Assembly (NCBI GenBank): GCA_965283955.1
Contig: CBDIQW010000001.1
Coordinates: 930,001 to 994,000, forward strand
Length of the DNA stretch: 64,000 nucleotides
Source: Emticicia sp965283955
GTDB lineage: Bacteria > Bacteroidota > Bacteroidia > Cytophagales > Spirosomataceae
Reading direction: 5' to 3'
Positions 43,418-52,952 of this stretch are shown here, one piece after another (positions within the stretch are counted from its first letter, which is position 1; each line of letters starts with the position of its first letter). The notes below the pieces were generated by a model. That model ran no database searches. It had not been told where the DNA came from and saw only the letters and a list, made by a program, of their open reading frames with translations. Position numbers and translations under genes: made by a program.

Positions 43418-44695
43418 TTATTTTGAATATTTTCGCACTCTCAAATCTGCTTGTTCTTTGTGACCTGCGAAGTTTTCGATTTCACAAAGCCTTGAACAAT
43501 ATTCACCAATCAGTTTGCTTGCCTCTTCGGTTTTAATTTCTTGATATGTACAAGTTTTCAAGAATTTACCTACCCATAGTCCACCTGTATAACGAGCAGC
43601 TTCTCTTGTTGGAAGCGTATGATTCGTACCAATCACTTTATCGCCATAAGCTACGTTGGTTTTATCGCCTAAGAATAACCCACCAAAATTGGTCATTTTT
43701 TCTAAGAACAGACGTGGATTTTCGGTCATTACCTGTACATGCTCGCTGGCGATGCGGTCGGCTTCCGAAATTAATTCATCAACAGTATCACATAAAATTA
43801 CTTGTCCATAATCTCTCCATGCTACACTTGCAACATCGGCTGTTGGTAAAACTGTGAGTTGTCTTTGAATTTCGGCTTCAATACCTTCGGCAATAGTTTT
43901 GCTGGTAGTCAGTAAAACGGCAGGAGAAGTTGGACCGTGTTCGGCTTGACCGAGTAAATCGGTTGCACAAGTTTCTACATCTGTTGTGTCATCGGCAATC
44001 ACTAAAGTTTCAGTTGGACCAGCAAAAAGGTCGATACCCACTTTACCGAAAAGTTGTCGTTTAGCTTCGGCTACGTAAGCATTTCCTGGCTCTACGAGCA
44101 TATCAACTGGCTGTACGGTTTCAGTACCTATTGCCATCATGGCTATTGCCTGAACGCCACCCAGAAGATAGATTTCGTCAGCACCAGCCATTGACATCGC
44201 TGCTACGGTTGCAGCAGGAATTTGTCCGTTGATGGGTGGTGTACAAGCAATCACACGCTTTACGCCCGCCACTTTAGCTGTAAGCACGCTCATGTGAGCC
44301 GATGCTACCATCGGGTAGCGTCCGCCTGGTACGTAACACCCTACCGAATTGACTGGAATATTTTTATGTCCTAAGAAAACCCCGGGAAGGGTTTCAACCT
44401 CCACATCTTTGATAGATTCTCGTTGAATTTGGGCAAAATTTCTGATTTGGGTTTGAGCGAAAGTAATATCATCAATTACTTGTTGTGGTAAACCTGCAAT
44501 GATTTCTTTGATTTCTGACTCAGAAAGTCGGAAACTGGCAGGTGACCATTTATCTAAATTGGCCGAAAATTCACGAACGGCGGCATCGCCTTCTTGTGTA
44601 ACTTTTTCGAGCATATTTTCTACCAATGCCCTTACTTTCAAATCCGCCTCTTTGCTTTCAGCGTATGTGATTCCTTTTTTTATTTGTTGTATCAT
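43418..44695 (-). CDS. Histidinol-dehydrogenase-family protein, probably catabolic
   Basis: A 425-residue HisD-fold NAD-dependent alcohol/aldehyde dehydrogenase. Landmarks: VGCYVPGGRYPMVASAHMSV near residue 118, EPGNAYVAEAKRQLFGKVGI near 205, GPTETLVIADD near 228, QAEHGPTSPAVLLTTSK near 250 (zinc-site region), and GTNHTLPTREAARYTGGL near 360. No other histidine-synthesis gene is nearby; the operon is catabolic. I therefore prefer a HisD paralogue that oxidises a pathway alcohol over true HisD, though sequence alone does not exclude HisD. Confidence 0.75.
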   Translation of the reverse strand: MIQQIKKGITYAESKEADLKVRALVENMLEKVTQEGDAAVREFSANLDKWSPASFRLSESEIKEIIAGLPQQVIDDITFAQTQIRNFAQIQRESIKDVEVETLPGVFLGHKNIPVNSVGCYVPGGRYPMVASAHMSVLTAKVAGVKRVIACTPPINGQIPAATVAAMSMAGADEIYLLGGVQAIAMMAIGTETVQPVDMLVEPGNAYVAEAKRQLFGKVGIDLFAGPTETLVIADDTTDVETCATDLLGQAEHGPTSPAVLLTTSKTIAEGIEAEIQRQLTVLPTADVASVAWRDYGQVILCDTVDELISEADRIASEHVQVMTENPRLFLEKMTNFGGLFLGDKTNVAYGDKVIGTNHTLPTREAARYTGGLWVGKFLKTCTYQEIKTEEASKLIGEYCSRLCEIENFAGHKEQADLRVRKYSK

Positions 44696-44697
44696 CT

Positions 44698-44750
44698 TTT
44701 GATTTACGATAAATTCGATTTACGATTTTGACAAAGGATATTCGTAAATA
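44698..44750. repeat. Inverted word repeat (GATTTACGAT)
   Basis: GATTTACGATaaattcGATT TACGATT on the left and ATTCGTAAAT on the right, filling the junction between the HisD-like gene and the hydrolase. Same family as 43326-43415. Confidence 0.6.
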
Positions 44751-44753
44751 AAC

Positions 44754-45866
44754 TTATTCTTTTATCTTCTTCTCAATCCAATCGTACATATTAAACGACT
44801 TCGTGAAGTCATCAACTGAACAGTGGGATGAGCCACTTTCTTCTTTCGGCACAATTTCCATCACGTGTTCGCAAGTGAGAGCATCGTTTACTTTGTAGGC
44901 ATTTTCTACGAAATTCTGGCGGTCGTCCTCTCCATGTAGAATATAGGTTGGACATTGTATTTTCTCCGCTACACCTTCCAAAGTGAAGTTTTTTAAGCGT
45001 TCACGGGCTTCTGTCATGTTATCTGCTCCCACAATATGTTGTACTATTTCGGCTAAAGGGTGATTATCTGGGCGGTTTTTCCAAATATCATAATATGACC
45101 AAACCGCTCCGAAAATCATACATACTTTGAAGCGTGGCTCAAATGCGGCACAACGTGCTGCCATGTATCCACCCATAGAAACGGCTCCTATACCCACTCT
45201 TGAGGTATCAACGTGTTCGTCAAGATTTTCGATAATGTAATCTAAAACTGCCGACCCTGCTACATTATAATCGTAGCGTGTGTGGATATGATTGAGCCTA
45301 AGAGCTGCACCTTGGCCTGGGCCGTCAACTGCCATCATGGCAATTCCACGTTCGTTGAGGTGCTGGGCAATTCCAAAATAAAGTTCTTCGGCTAAACTAT
45401 CTAAGCCACCAAACATGACCACTACTGGCGGATTTTGCACACCGGAAGGCTTGAAAAGATAAGCGGGTAAAAACGAGCCTTCAAAAGGGATATCAACGGT
45501 AACTGGACGCTCATCGAATAAGTCAATGGCTTTGATAAAGGCATCACGGCATTTGAGGTAATACGGAATCTTGCGTTCATCGTGCAAAGTCATAAAAAAC
45601 TCGCTGGTACGTATGTAATTGAACGCTCTGAGGTAGGTTCTGCGAGCAGAAACTCGTTGACCTGCCGCTGCGTAAGCCTCGGCTTTGTCATAAACTTTAT
45701 CGCCCATTTTCACCCACGCACGATTGAAACTTTCACGGTCAGATGGGTCGATTTCACCCGCTACTTCTAATATTTCGGCAAATTCACCACCGCCATAATG
45801 GGCTTGGGTCAATGCTCTATTTACTTGATATGAGGGCATATACTGCCCAGGAAAATAATGCCACAT
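44754..45866 (-). CDS. Alpha/beta hydrolase (DHPON hydrolase/FrsA-like)
   Basis: A 370-residue hydrolase. The N-terminal helical cap (about residues 1-130, SARRTYLRAFNYIRTSEFFM) precedes an alpha/beta core with oxyanion region PPVVVMFGGLDSLAEE near 148, nucleophile GAVSMGGYMAAR near 225, acid in ILHGEDDRQNFVE near 315 and His in GSSHCSVDDF near 352. This layout resembles 2,6-dihydroxypseudooxynicotine hydrolase, which cleaves a C-C bond. It suits the surrounding ring-degradation enzymes; the substrate is unknown. Its start codon directly adjoins the S23 element. Confidence 0.78.
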   Translation of the reverse strand: MWHYFPGQYMPSYQVNRALTQAHYGGGEFAEILEVAGEIDPSDRESFNRAWVKMGDKVYDKAEAYAAAGQRVSARRTYLRAFNYIRTSEFFMTLHDERKIPYYLKCRDAFIKAIDLFDERPVTVDIPFEGSFLPAYLFKPSGVQNPPVVVMFGGLDSLAEELYFGIAQHLNERGIAMMAVDGPGQGAALRLNHIHTRYDYNVAGSAVLDYIIENLDEHVDTSRVGIGAVSMGGYMAARCAAFEPRFKVCMIFGAVWSYYDIWKNRPDNHPLAEIVQHIVGADNMTEARERLKNFTLEGVAEKIQCPTYILHGEDDRQNFVENAYKVNDALTCEHVMEIVPKEESGSSHCSVDDFTKSFNMYDWIEKKIKE

Positions 45867-45869
45867 ACT

Positions 45870-46351
45870 GATTTTGGATTGGGGATTTCGGATTTTGGAT
45901 TTATACCTTTTATCCTAATCAATTATTCTTCAATTTCTTTTTGACAGAATTAATACTTGAAACTATGATTGATAATAATTCATTGCCTTCTTTCCAAAGC
46001 GGAGTAAGTAAATCTCTTTTTGAATCATCAAGACCAACTGTAGAATTCTAACCAAAACATTGTTTCATCTAACTCTTCTTCTACAATTTCTAATTTATAT
46101 TTGAAATCATTTGTTGATTTACCCTACATGCAGCTCTGTAATTTGCAGCTGCCGATGGTACGCATCTAACAATTTGATTTCGCACTGTTCTAAAACCAAG
46201 CGTATCTGGTAAGTTCTCCGCAAACTTTACAATCTCAATTGCATAAGTTTTTAATCTATTTTGTAGTTCTTTTTGTGTCATTTTGATTGGAAATAGTTTG
46301 TGAATTTAATTTAAGTAAAAATCCACAATCCCAAATCAAAAATCCCAAATC
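45870..46351. mobile_element. 482-bp element with 37-bp terminal inverted repeats carrying an S23/IVP gene
   Basis: Left terminus (45870-45906, GATTTTGGATTGGGGATTTC...) and right terminus (46315-46351) are inverted copies with 30 of 37 positions identical (GATTTnGGATTnnnGATTTn GGATTnTGGATTTnTAC). The interior holds one gene for a four-helix-bundle protein. The element begins 3 bp upstream of the ATG of the hydrolase gene and ends 1 bp before the stop codon of the dioxygenase gene. No target duplication is evident. Structure parallels 23S rRNA intervening sequences, but in a protein-coding operon. That it is mobile is inferred. Confidence 0.6.
45919..46281 (-). CDS. Four-helix-bundle protein (S23 / 23S rRNA IVP family), frameshifted
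   Basis: About 121 residues once two slips (near 46112 and 46045) are repaired. The diagnostic stretch is clear: RTVRNQIVRCVPSAAANYRA, ACRGKSTNDFKYKLEIVEEE and LDETMFWLEFY, the pattern of proteins encoded by 23S rRNA intervening sequences and of the Avd accessory protein of diversity-generating retroelements. No reverse transcriptase or template/variable repeat is in the window. The gene is the only one inside the 45870-46351 element and probably belongs to it. Biochemical role unknown; family members are basic pentameric bundles that may bind nucleic acid. Confidence 0.75.
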
Positions 46352-46352
46352 G

Positions 46353-47342
46353 TTAAACGTCTGCTGGTTTTACTTGCCCATCTGTTAATCCTAACTTTTT
46401 GCCTTTAGCCATTTCGGCAAAAGGATTCGCACTTCCCCACGCATCATTCGGATTATCTTTTAGATAATGAACATCCAAATGGTCAGGAGCAAATACAAGT
46501 CTTGCACAAGCGTAATATTCAAACAATACACCACTACCTGGGTCGATGATATAAATAAAGAAACCTTCATCGGCTTTATGTCGAGTTGGAGCACCCATTA
46601 CACTCTTGTAACCTTTCTCGATGAAATAATCAAGAGCTATTAAAACTTCCTCACGGCTATCTACATTCCAACAAATGTGGTTTAACACGCCTTCGTTTTC
46701 GCCAATATTTGGGTCGGTAAATACTGCAATATCGTGCGAAAGATTTCCGATGGTGTGTAATCCACCGATTGGCGGCATATCATCCGAAATTCTGATTTCA
46801 TCAGGATTTTTAAGTCCCATGTTTTTCCAGAATTCTTTTTCGTTAGCATATTTGCCTTTTGCAACCATATAAGTTACGTGGTCGAAACGACGTGGATTTG
46901 CACCTAATCTGCGGTTACTGGCGTAGCGATCGGCATAAATACTACCTCTTTCACCTTGTTCACGCAACCAAACTACATCCCAAAAAACTTCGTGGGTGTG
47001 TCCGTCGGGTGATTGAAAACGATAAGCTTTCCCATGACCTAAGTCACCTTCTACCCAACCACGACCTGCTCCGATGCTTTCTAAATAAGCTACACATTCA
47101 TCAAGTGCTTCGGGGCTATCTGCACGCCAACCAATATGCCCGAGACCTGACTTTTCGCTTTGTGTAAGTTTTAATGTATGATGAAAATAATCTCCCCAAG
47201 CTCGTAGGTAAACTGATGATTCTTCACGACCAGTTTCGTCCATACCAACAACGTCTCTGAAAAATTCAACAGATCTGTTTAGGTCGGTAGTCAATACCTC
47301 TACGTGAGCCATTTGAGAAAGAAAATGAGGATTCTTTGCCAT
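46353..47342 (-). CDS. Extradiol-dioxygenase-like VOC protein
   Basis: A 329-residue two-domain vicinal-oxygen-chelate protein. The first domain begins QMAHVEVLTTDLNRSVEFFR; the second has DHVTYMVAKGKYANEKEFWK near residue 155, LNHICWNVDS near 220 and SGVLFEYYACARLVFAP near 275, giving the His-His-Glu iron ligands of catechol 2,3-dioxygenase-type enzymes. It is likely the ring-cleavage enzyme of this cluster and, being first in the run, may head the operon. Preferred catechol not evident. Confidence 0.82.
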   Translation of the reverse strand: MAKNPHFLSQMAHVEVLTTDLNRSVEFFRDVVGMDETGREESSVYLRAWGDYFHHTLKLTQSEKSGLGHIGWRADSPEALDECVAYLESIGAGRGWVEGDLGHGKAYRFQSPDGHTHEVFWDVVWLREQGERGSIYADRYASNRRLGANPRRFDHVTYMVAKGKYANEKEFWKNMGLKNPDEIRISDDMPPIGGLHTIGNLSHDIAVFTDPNIGENEGVLNHICWNVDSREEVLIALDYFIEKGYKSVMGAPTRHKADEGFFIYIIDPGSGVLFEYYACARLVFAPDHLDVHYLKDNPNDAWGSANPFAEMAKGKKLGLTDGQVKPADV

Positions 47343-47861
47343 ATCAATAATTGTTATTATCTAAGATTTAATGTTACAAAATTAATTTATCAAAAGCAGT
47401 TTTATTTAGCATTTTACGGCGAATACTATGCAAAATCAGAGATATGGTATATAAAAAAGGAAAGATTTTGTACTTCAGAATGAAAAATACTTCAAATGAA
47501 TAGTACGCCTATCTCTTTTCTCGAAGTCTTTTATTTAAAAAGCTATATTCAATCGAAACCAAAAACCATTTTGAGAGGTACTGTTCGCAATTTTTCCAGA
47601 TATTTCAATACATGCACTCTTCTATACGGGGAGTTATTTTTTTAGTTAAGATAAGACAAGGCTTTTGGGTGATTTTTTGTGTCTATAGTAAAAATCTTTT
47701 AGACCCCATTTCGTATAAACTGCCATAATTCAGCATCGTAAATGTTTTTTTCATAACAAAAACAGGCTTTAATTTAGCAAAATCGATCATATTCATATAA
47801 AACAAAAACCGCAGCTTAGGACTGCGGTTTTTTAAAATCTATTTCTGAGGATTTCTGATTA
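47343..47861. other. 519-bp gap, no gene recognised
   Basis: AT-rich. Fragments on the minus strand (for example REKR and SFEVFFILKYK around 47480-47530) do not form a continuous frame and match nothing I know, so a decayed gene is possible but unsupported. The end holds a good terminator at 47804-47832. Confidence 0.5.
47804..47834. terminator. Intrinsic terminator
   Basis: AAAAACCGCAG (47804-47814) pairs with CTGCGGTTTTT (47822-47832). On the minus strand it ends the small exported-protein gene at 47862-48206. Confidence 0.85.
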
Positions 47862-48206
47862 TTATTTTTCTTTTTTCAAAATCAACTCAACATCATTATC
47901 CATAATCTTAAATTTCAGTTTGATAACTTCTCCTTCCAATTTACCCGCAATTTTCACATCGTTTTCCATGATATTGATTGTAAATTCAAGGTCATTGCCT
48001 TTTATTTTTCCATCTTTCAATGCAATTTCGGTGCCATCAGGGCCTGTGGTAGTTCCTGTCAATTTTTCACCGTCAGCTTTGAAGTTGTAGGCTACATCAA
48101 ATTGGTCCATTACTTTACCAACCCATTTTCCGTTGACGTCTTGGGCGAATGATGCGATTGTGATTGCAAAAAATAAAAATGCGGTTGCGAAAGTTTTCTT
48201 TAACAT
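47862..48206 (-). CDS. Small exported beta-rich protein of unknown function
   Basis: A 114-residue protein with signal MLKKTFATAFLFFAITIASFAQ and a repeating beta pattern (GKWVGKVMDQF, GEKLTGTTTGPDGTEI, KIKGNDLEFTINI, GKLEGEVIKLKFKI). It resembles small lipocalin-like or glycoside-hydrolase-associated exported proteins of Bacteroidota that often follow outer-membrane receptor genes, as here. Function unknown. Confidence 0.6.
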   Translation of the reverse strand: MLKKTFATAFLFFAITIASFAQDVNGKWVGKVMDQFDVAYNFKADGEKLTGTTTGPDGTEIALKDGKIKGNDLEFTINIMENDVKIAGKLEGEVIKLKFKIMDNDVELILKKEK

Positions 48207-48256
48207 TGTTTTGGTTGTTTAATATATTTTGAAAAATTGAAATAAATACCTCTAAA

Positions 48257-48281
48257 ACTCCCCTTTAGGGGTCGGGGGTTA
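48257..48281. repeat. CCCC/GGGG repeat touching a stop codon
   Basis: ACTCCCCTTTAGGGGTCGGG GGTTA, reverse-orientation unit of the AGCCCC...GGGG family. The TAA stop of the outer-membrane barrel gene is its first trinucleotide on the minus strand. Confidence 0.65.
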
Positions 48282-50896
48282 CTGCATTTGCATTCCTTCC
48301 ATTGAAGAAGGGTTACTATTCTTCTTAAACATTTTCATGTCCATTTTACCAAATCTAATAGATAAATTTAGCTTTATAATCTGTGGATTTGATAAACGAG
48401 TATAGGTTTGTGAAAAACCTTCGCCCGTCGAAACTTGGGTATTGATACGTGTACGGAAAATATCATTTACCGAAAGTGTCAATGAAGCCAAATCGTTTTT
48501 TAAGAATGTTTTTTTAACGGCCAAATCAACTCCATAGAAAGGCTTGATATACCCTTGCGATGAGCTTTGTGCTTGGCTCATTGGTCCAAATCCTTGACTT
48601 TGAGTTACTGGCATATTGGTTTTTCCTTGATAATCGGCCGAAAGCTGAATCACCCATTTTTTAGGAAGACTAAAATTATTATTCAACTTACCAAAAACCG
48701 TCCAAAGTGCTGCTACCGAAGGAGCATTATCTATATTATCGGTATTGATTTTTGAATTATAGAAATTGATATTAGCTGTCAAATCCCACCATTTTTGTAC
48801 TTTGTTGGTGTAGGTAAATTCAGCTCCGTAGTTGAGGCTCGAATTGGCATTGATATAAGTATTGATAAGATCAAGTTTCCCACTGATTGGGTTTACTTCT
48901 TGATTCAAATATCTGGTAATCAGGTTATTGGTATGTTTATAATATGCCGATGCCAAGAACGTACCAGTACCTTGTGATTTGCTGTATGAAATCTCGCCAG
49001 AGGTTGTAAATTCAGGCACAAGATTGGCATTTCCACGAGTAATATTTAGGCTATCGCTGAAATCAATGAACGGAATTAGTTGGAAAAAATTCGGACGATT
49101 GACTCTGCGAGTAACACTCAACTGAATTTGGTCAGTTTTTGATAAACTTTTGCTAATAAACACCGATGGAAATAAACTAATCGGATAACTATTGCTGAAT
49201 TTTTCACCTGTATTCAATAATTTCCCTTCATACGCTGAGCTTTCGGCTCTTAAACCAACTTTGTACGAAAACATTGTGTTAGCTTTGCCCGAAAGTGAAA
49301 AATAAGCCGCATAAACACTATTTTTACTATCATAATTTGCCGAAGCCGATGTGATATTTTTGTATTCTTCACTTCCGACGGCTTTCAATGAGTTATTATT
49401 GATGTTTTCTAAATCATTGATTTGAGCTCTGATTCCTGTTTCGATATTTATTCCATTCTTAAATGGCTTTGTATAATCTGTTTGGAAAGTCATGGATTTG
49501 TTTGCACCCGAAGCAATGTTTTTCTGAATTTGGGTTCCTGTAATCAAGTTAGAAACGTTATAGTAATTGGTTGTATAGATGCCCAAACCTTCGTTTTTGC
49601 CTCCCATATAATTGAAATCCATTGTGAGTTCTTCGCCTGATGTCGGGAATTTGTGCTGCAAGCCTAACTGTAAGCCTTTGGGTTTGAAACTACGCTCAGA
49701 CTCCGAAAGGCGGTTACTTACCGTAGTTCTGTCCGAAGTTTTATTAGTAATTAGAATGTCCTCCGATGGTCGAAACTTTCCGCCTGCCAGCAAAGTTCCA
49801 ACCGATAGCGTCGTACGGTTCGAGATATTATAATCGACACTCAAACGCCCAAATGTCATCATGCCTTTGGTTTTACTTTCGATGTCTTGCACCACATTTG
49901 AGTTGATACCGCCAATGCTACTCGTACGTTCACTATTTCCTTCAGTATTATTTCGCATACGCATATTCATGCCCATGAGCGTAACGTTCCATTTTTTCTG
50001 ATTTATTCCTATATTTCCCATCACATTTGAGCCGCCATTACTATCGATGCCACTATATTGAGCATTCCGTTGTAACCACTCTTTTTGTTCTTTTTTAAGA
50101 TAATGTTCAGAATTCCCGCCATGCTGCCTGAAGCATCGTATTTGGCTGATGGATTGGTAATTACCTCTACTTTTTCTATGACATCGGCTGGAATTTGGTC
50201 GAGCGAAAGCGTTGTGGGGCGACCATCAATAAATATCGTTGGAGCGGCATTACGGAGCTTTACGTTTCCATCAATATCCACTTGCAACGAAGGAATATTT
50301 CGCATCACATCAACGCCTGTTCCGCCTGCCGTTACGATGTTTTTTTCTACATTGAATATTTTTTTATCAATATCCATTTCGAGCAAAGCTTTTTGGGCAG
50401 TTACAGTTACGGCATCTAAAACTTTTGTATCGCTCTCGATTTTGATATTTCCTAAATCTTTCTCGAAAGCCGCCATCATTTTAGCAATCATGGTAGGGTC
50501 AGGTTGTTGGCCGGCTTTTGGCGGTGTCATACCTTCCATCTTAGGCATGGCAAATGCCACAGGCATTTCGATGGTTTTGTAGCCCACCGAGCTGATTTTT
50601 AGCTTTAACTTTGCCATAATTGGTACTTCGGTGAAATTAAAATCACCGTTAAGCTCAGTACTCTGAGCTTTTACCATTACCTCTTTGTTTTGTTTGGTGG
50701 CGTTGTCGAAAGTAGTTTTGAGCAAAACAACCGATGCAAATTCTACTGGTTTTCCTTGCTCGTCAACTATTTTTCCGAATAATCTCCCTTCTGGCATTTT
50801 TGCTCCTGCAGGTGGACCACCCATTGGCATTTGAGCAAAACTTGTAAGTGTGATGAGTGCTGCTACGAGAGCAGATAATAGCCTTTTCATTTTCAT
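48279..50896 (-). CDS. TonB-dependent receptor-like outer-membrane barrel (OMP_b-brl type), frameshifted
   Basis: Outer-membrane protein of about 870 residues. Signal KRLLSALVAALITLTSFAQ, a carboxypeptidase-regulatory-like domain (GRLFGKIVDEQGKPVEFASV) at about 40-110, then a plug domain (NVEKNIVTAGGTGVDVMRNI, IFIDGRPTTLSLDQIP) and a long beta barrel ending in RFGKMDMKMFKK. The frame slips near 50050 by one base, where GYNGMLNI should continue into DSNGGSNVMGNIGINQKKW. It belongs to the barrel family lacking a classical TonB box at the C-terminus. The LytTR/LytS pair upstream on the same strand may regulate it. Ligand unknown. Confidence 0.8.
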
Positions 50897-51024
50897 AAAA
50901 ATTTATGTTGGAATCGTTTCTTTTTGAAACTTGATTCAAAATTGAAAAGGAAAATCGGGTGTAACAAAGATTTGTATATCTGTGAAGATGAAGTGTATAT
51001 CTGTGAAAATCAGTTGCCTTGTTA

Positions 51025-51712
51025 CTACAAAATGTTTTCAACGTAAGTCTTTCCAACAGGCAATTCTATTTTTGAAAGAAATACTTTTGAATGCTGAAAA
51101 GAGGTAATTTTTCGTTTGTTAATGATAAAAGAATTATGGATTCGAGCAAAAATTTTTTTGGGCAATTTACTTTCCATTCCACGCAAATTACTGCGAGTTA
51201 GAAGGGGGTGAATGCGGTTTTCTAAATAAATTTTCACATAGTCTTTTAAGCCTTCGATTATAAATTATTTCATCAAAAAACAGTTGAACCTTTTGATATT
51301 CTACATTTATCAAAATGTAATTTTCTTCGGATTCTGTTTTTAGTTTTTCTCTTAGTTTAAGCTGATTTTCTACTTTTTTGAGTGCTGCTTCCAAGCGTTC
51401 TTTCCTAATGGGTTTCATCAGATAATCAACCGCATTGAGTTCAAACCCCTCTAAAGCGTATTGATGATAAGCCGTTGTGAAAATAACCAAAGGTGGATTT
51501 GGTAGATGTCGGATAAACTGAGTGCCAAGCATTTCGGGCATTTGAATATCAGAAAAAATGAGGTCAACTTCATGATTTTGCAGAAAATCAGGCACATCAA
51601 CAGGGCTATTGAATTTTTCGACAATTTCTACATTCTTAAAATCCAATAAATCATCTTCCAAGATATTTAACGCAAATGGTTCGTCGTCGATTAAAATACA
51701 CTTTATTTTCAT
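51025..51712 (-). CDS. LytTR-family response regulator, frameshifted
   Basis: About 228 residues. The receiver domain starts IKCILIDDEPFALNILEDD, with phospho-acceptor Asp in DLIFSDIQMPEMLGTQF near residue 54 and KP in DYLMKPIRKERLEA near 103. The C-terminal LytTR DNA-binding domain (VKIYLENRIHPLLTRSNLRG, FARIHNSFIINKRKI) is in another frame: one extra A near 51257 (TATAATCGAAG) splits DEIIYIEGLKDYVKIYLENR. It pairs with the LytS-like kinase 60 bp upstream; the ATG sits immediately after a palindromic repeat. Confidence 0.85.
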
Positions 51713-51814
51713 AGCTCCCTACTCCCCGATGGGGGATTTTTCTTTTAACTCAATTTTTAATATTTTAGCTTCTTACCTCCAATTTTTAGATTCCCCATCG
51801 GAGGGTAGGGAGCT
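51713..51814. repeat. Inverted pair of AGCTCCC...GGGG repeats
   Basis: Forward unit AGCTCCCTACTCCCCGATGG (51713-51736) and reverse unit TTCCCCATCGGAGGGTAGGG (51791-51814), 54 bp apart. The pair spans the kinase-regulator junction. The reverse unit encodes the kinase C-terminal residues LSSLPSDGES; the forward unit ends one base before the regulator ATG. Confidence 0.78.
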
Positions 51815-52837
51815 TAGTTTTAAATTTACTTCAAAATATTCTTCATCATTATTAATTGTCAATTCGTGTTTACCTGGATAAAGTAGTGCCAAGCGTCTTT
51901 GGATGTTTGTTAGGCCAATACCTTCATTTTGAATGTTCGTTTTTTGTAGCAAAATTTTATTTCTTGAATGAAAAATTATGCCCGTCGGAATCTTTTGAAA
52001 TTCAAAAACAATATCTGGGGCATTTTTGCTATCAATGCCATATTTAAAGGCATTTTCGACAAAATGAATAAACAGAAGAGGTTCGATTAAAAAATTATTG
52101 ATGCTTTCATCTACTTTGAAAACAACATTTCCTTCAATTGGCAGACGTAAGATTTGGAGTTCGATAAAGTTACGTAAATGTTCTATTTCTCGACTAAATT
52201 CTACTTTTGAGCCTTCTACTTCATAAATGATGTATCGGAGAATCTCTGAAAGCTTAATTACTGACTCTTCCGATTGCTCTGATTTTTTGCGAATCAACCA
52301 ACGAATATTATTAAGTGTATTGAATAAAAAATGTGGACTAATCTGTAATTTTAGCATATTTAGCTCAGCAGTAGTTTTCTCAATTTCGATAAGTTTGTTG
52401 AACTCTTTTTGGCGGGCTTGCTCGTCATATAAAAACATCATGGTACTGGTAAGCATACACAACGAATAAGTAATACTTGGACCAATAATGAATCGAAAAA
52501 ATATGAAATTCTTATTCTGTAGGTTCTTCATTTCATCAAGAGGGCTGTACCTTACCGTCAAATAGGTTATGAATACGTATATTCCCAAAACTAAAAAAGT
52601 CAATGCAATAAATTTCAGCCGACTTTTCTCGAAAAAAAATTTAGGAGCTATATATTTAAGGTTTAGGTAGAAAGCCCCTGCTAAAAATAAAATATTTATG
52701 AAATGAATTTTTATAAAATAAAGGTTAGTTTCCGATATTTTATTAGGCTCGTATATAAAGCCAATAAAAGGCAACAAAAATAAAGCTGTCCAAGTAATGA
52801 TGTGCAAATAATACGATTTTATGGCTCGTTTTAGCAT
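51773..52837 (-). CDS. LytS-like sensor histidine kinase
   Basis: A 354-residue membrane kinase with about four N-terminal helices (residues 10-130) and a cytoplasmic His_kinase domain: phospho-acceptor His in LKLQISPHFLFNTLNNIRWL near 175, the N-box FVENAFKYGI near 258, and GIGLTNIQRRLALLYPGKHE near 310. No extracellular sensor domain of note. It pairs with the LytTR regulator. The C-terminal residues SSLPSDGESKNWR after VNLKL are repeat-encoded. Confidence 0.87.
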   Translation of the reverse strand: MLKRAIKSYYLHIITWTALFLLPFIGFIYEPNKISETNLYFIKIHFINILFLAGAFYLNLKYIAPKFFFEKSRLKFIALTFLVLGIYVFITYLTVRYSPLDEMKNLQNKNFIFFRFIIGPSITYSLCMLTSTMMFLYDEQARQKEFNKLIEIEKTTAELNMLKLQISPHFLFNTLNNIRWLIRKKSEQSEESVIKLSEILRYIIYEVEGSKVEFSREIEHLRNFIELQILRLPIEGNVVFKVDESINNFLIEPLLFIHFVENAFKYGIDSKNAPDIVFEFQKIPTGIIFHSRNKILLQKTNIQNEGIGLTNIQRRLALLYPGKHELTINNDEEYFEVNLKLSSLPSDGESKNWR

Positions 52838-52952
52838 TTTTTTTCTAAATAATTAACAATATTAGCTATTTCCTTATTGATTAAAAAGATTATCCACAAA
52901 CAAAAAGAGGTGCAATTAACATAATCGCACCTCTCTTATTGATTTAATAAAA

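Noticed and set aside
43418..44695. Start of a histidine biosynthesis operon
   Set aside because: No other his genes; neighbours are catabolic.
45919..46281. Diversity-generating retroelement (Avd-like protein)
   Set aside because: No reverse transcriptase and no template or variable repeat nearby; the inverted termini point to an IVS-like element instead.
47343..47861. Decayed gene in the gap
   Set aside because: Only short broken fragments, with no recognisable family.
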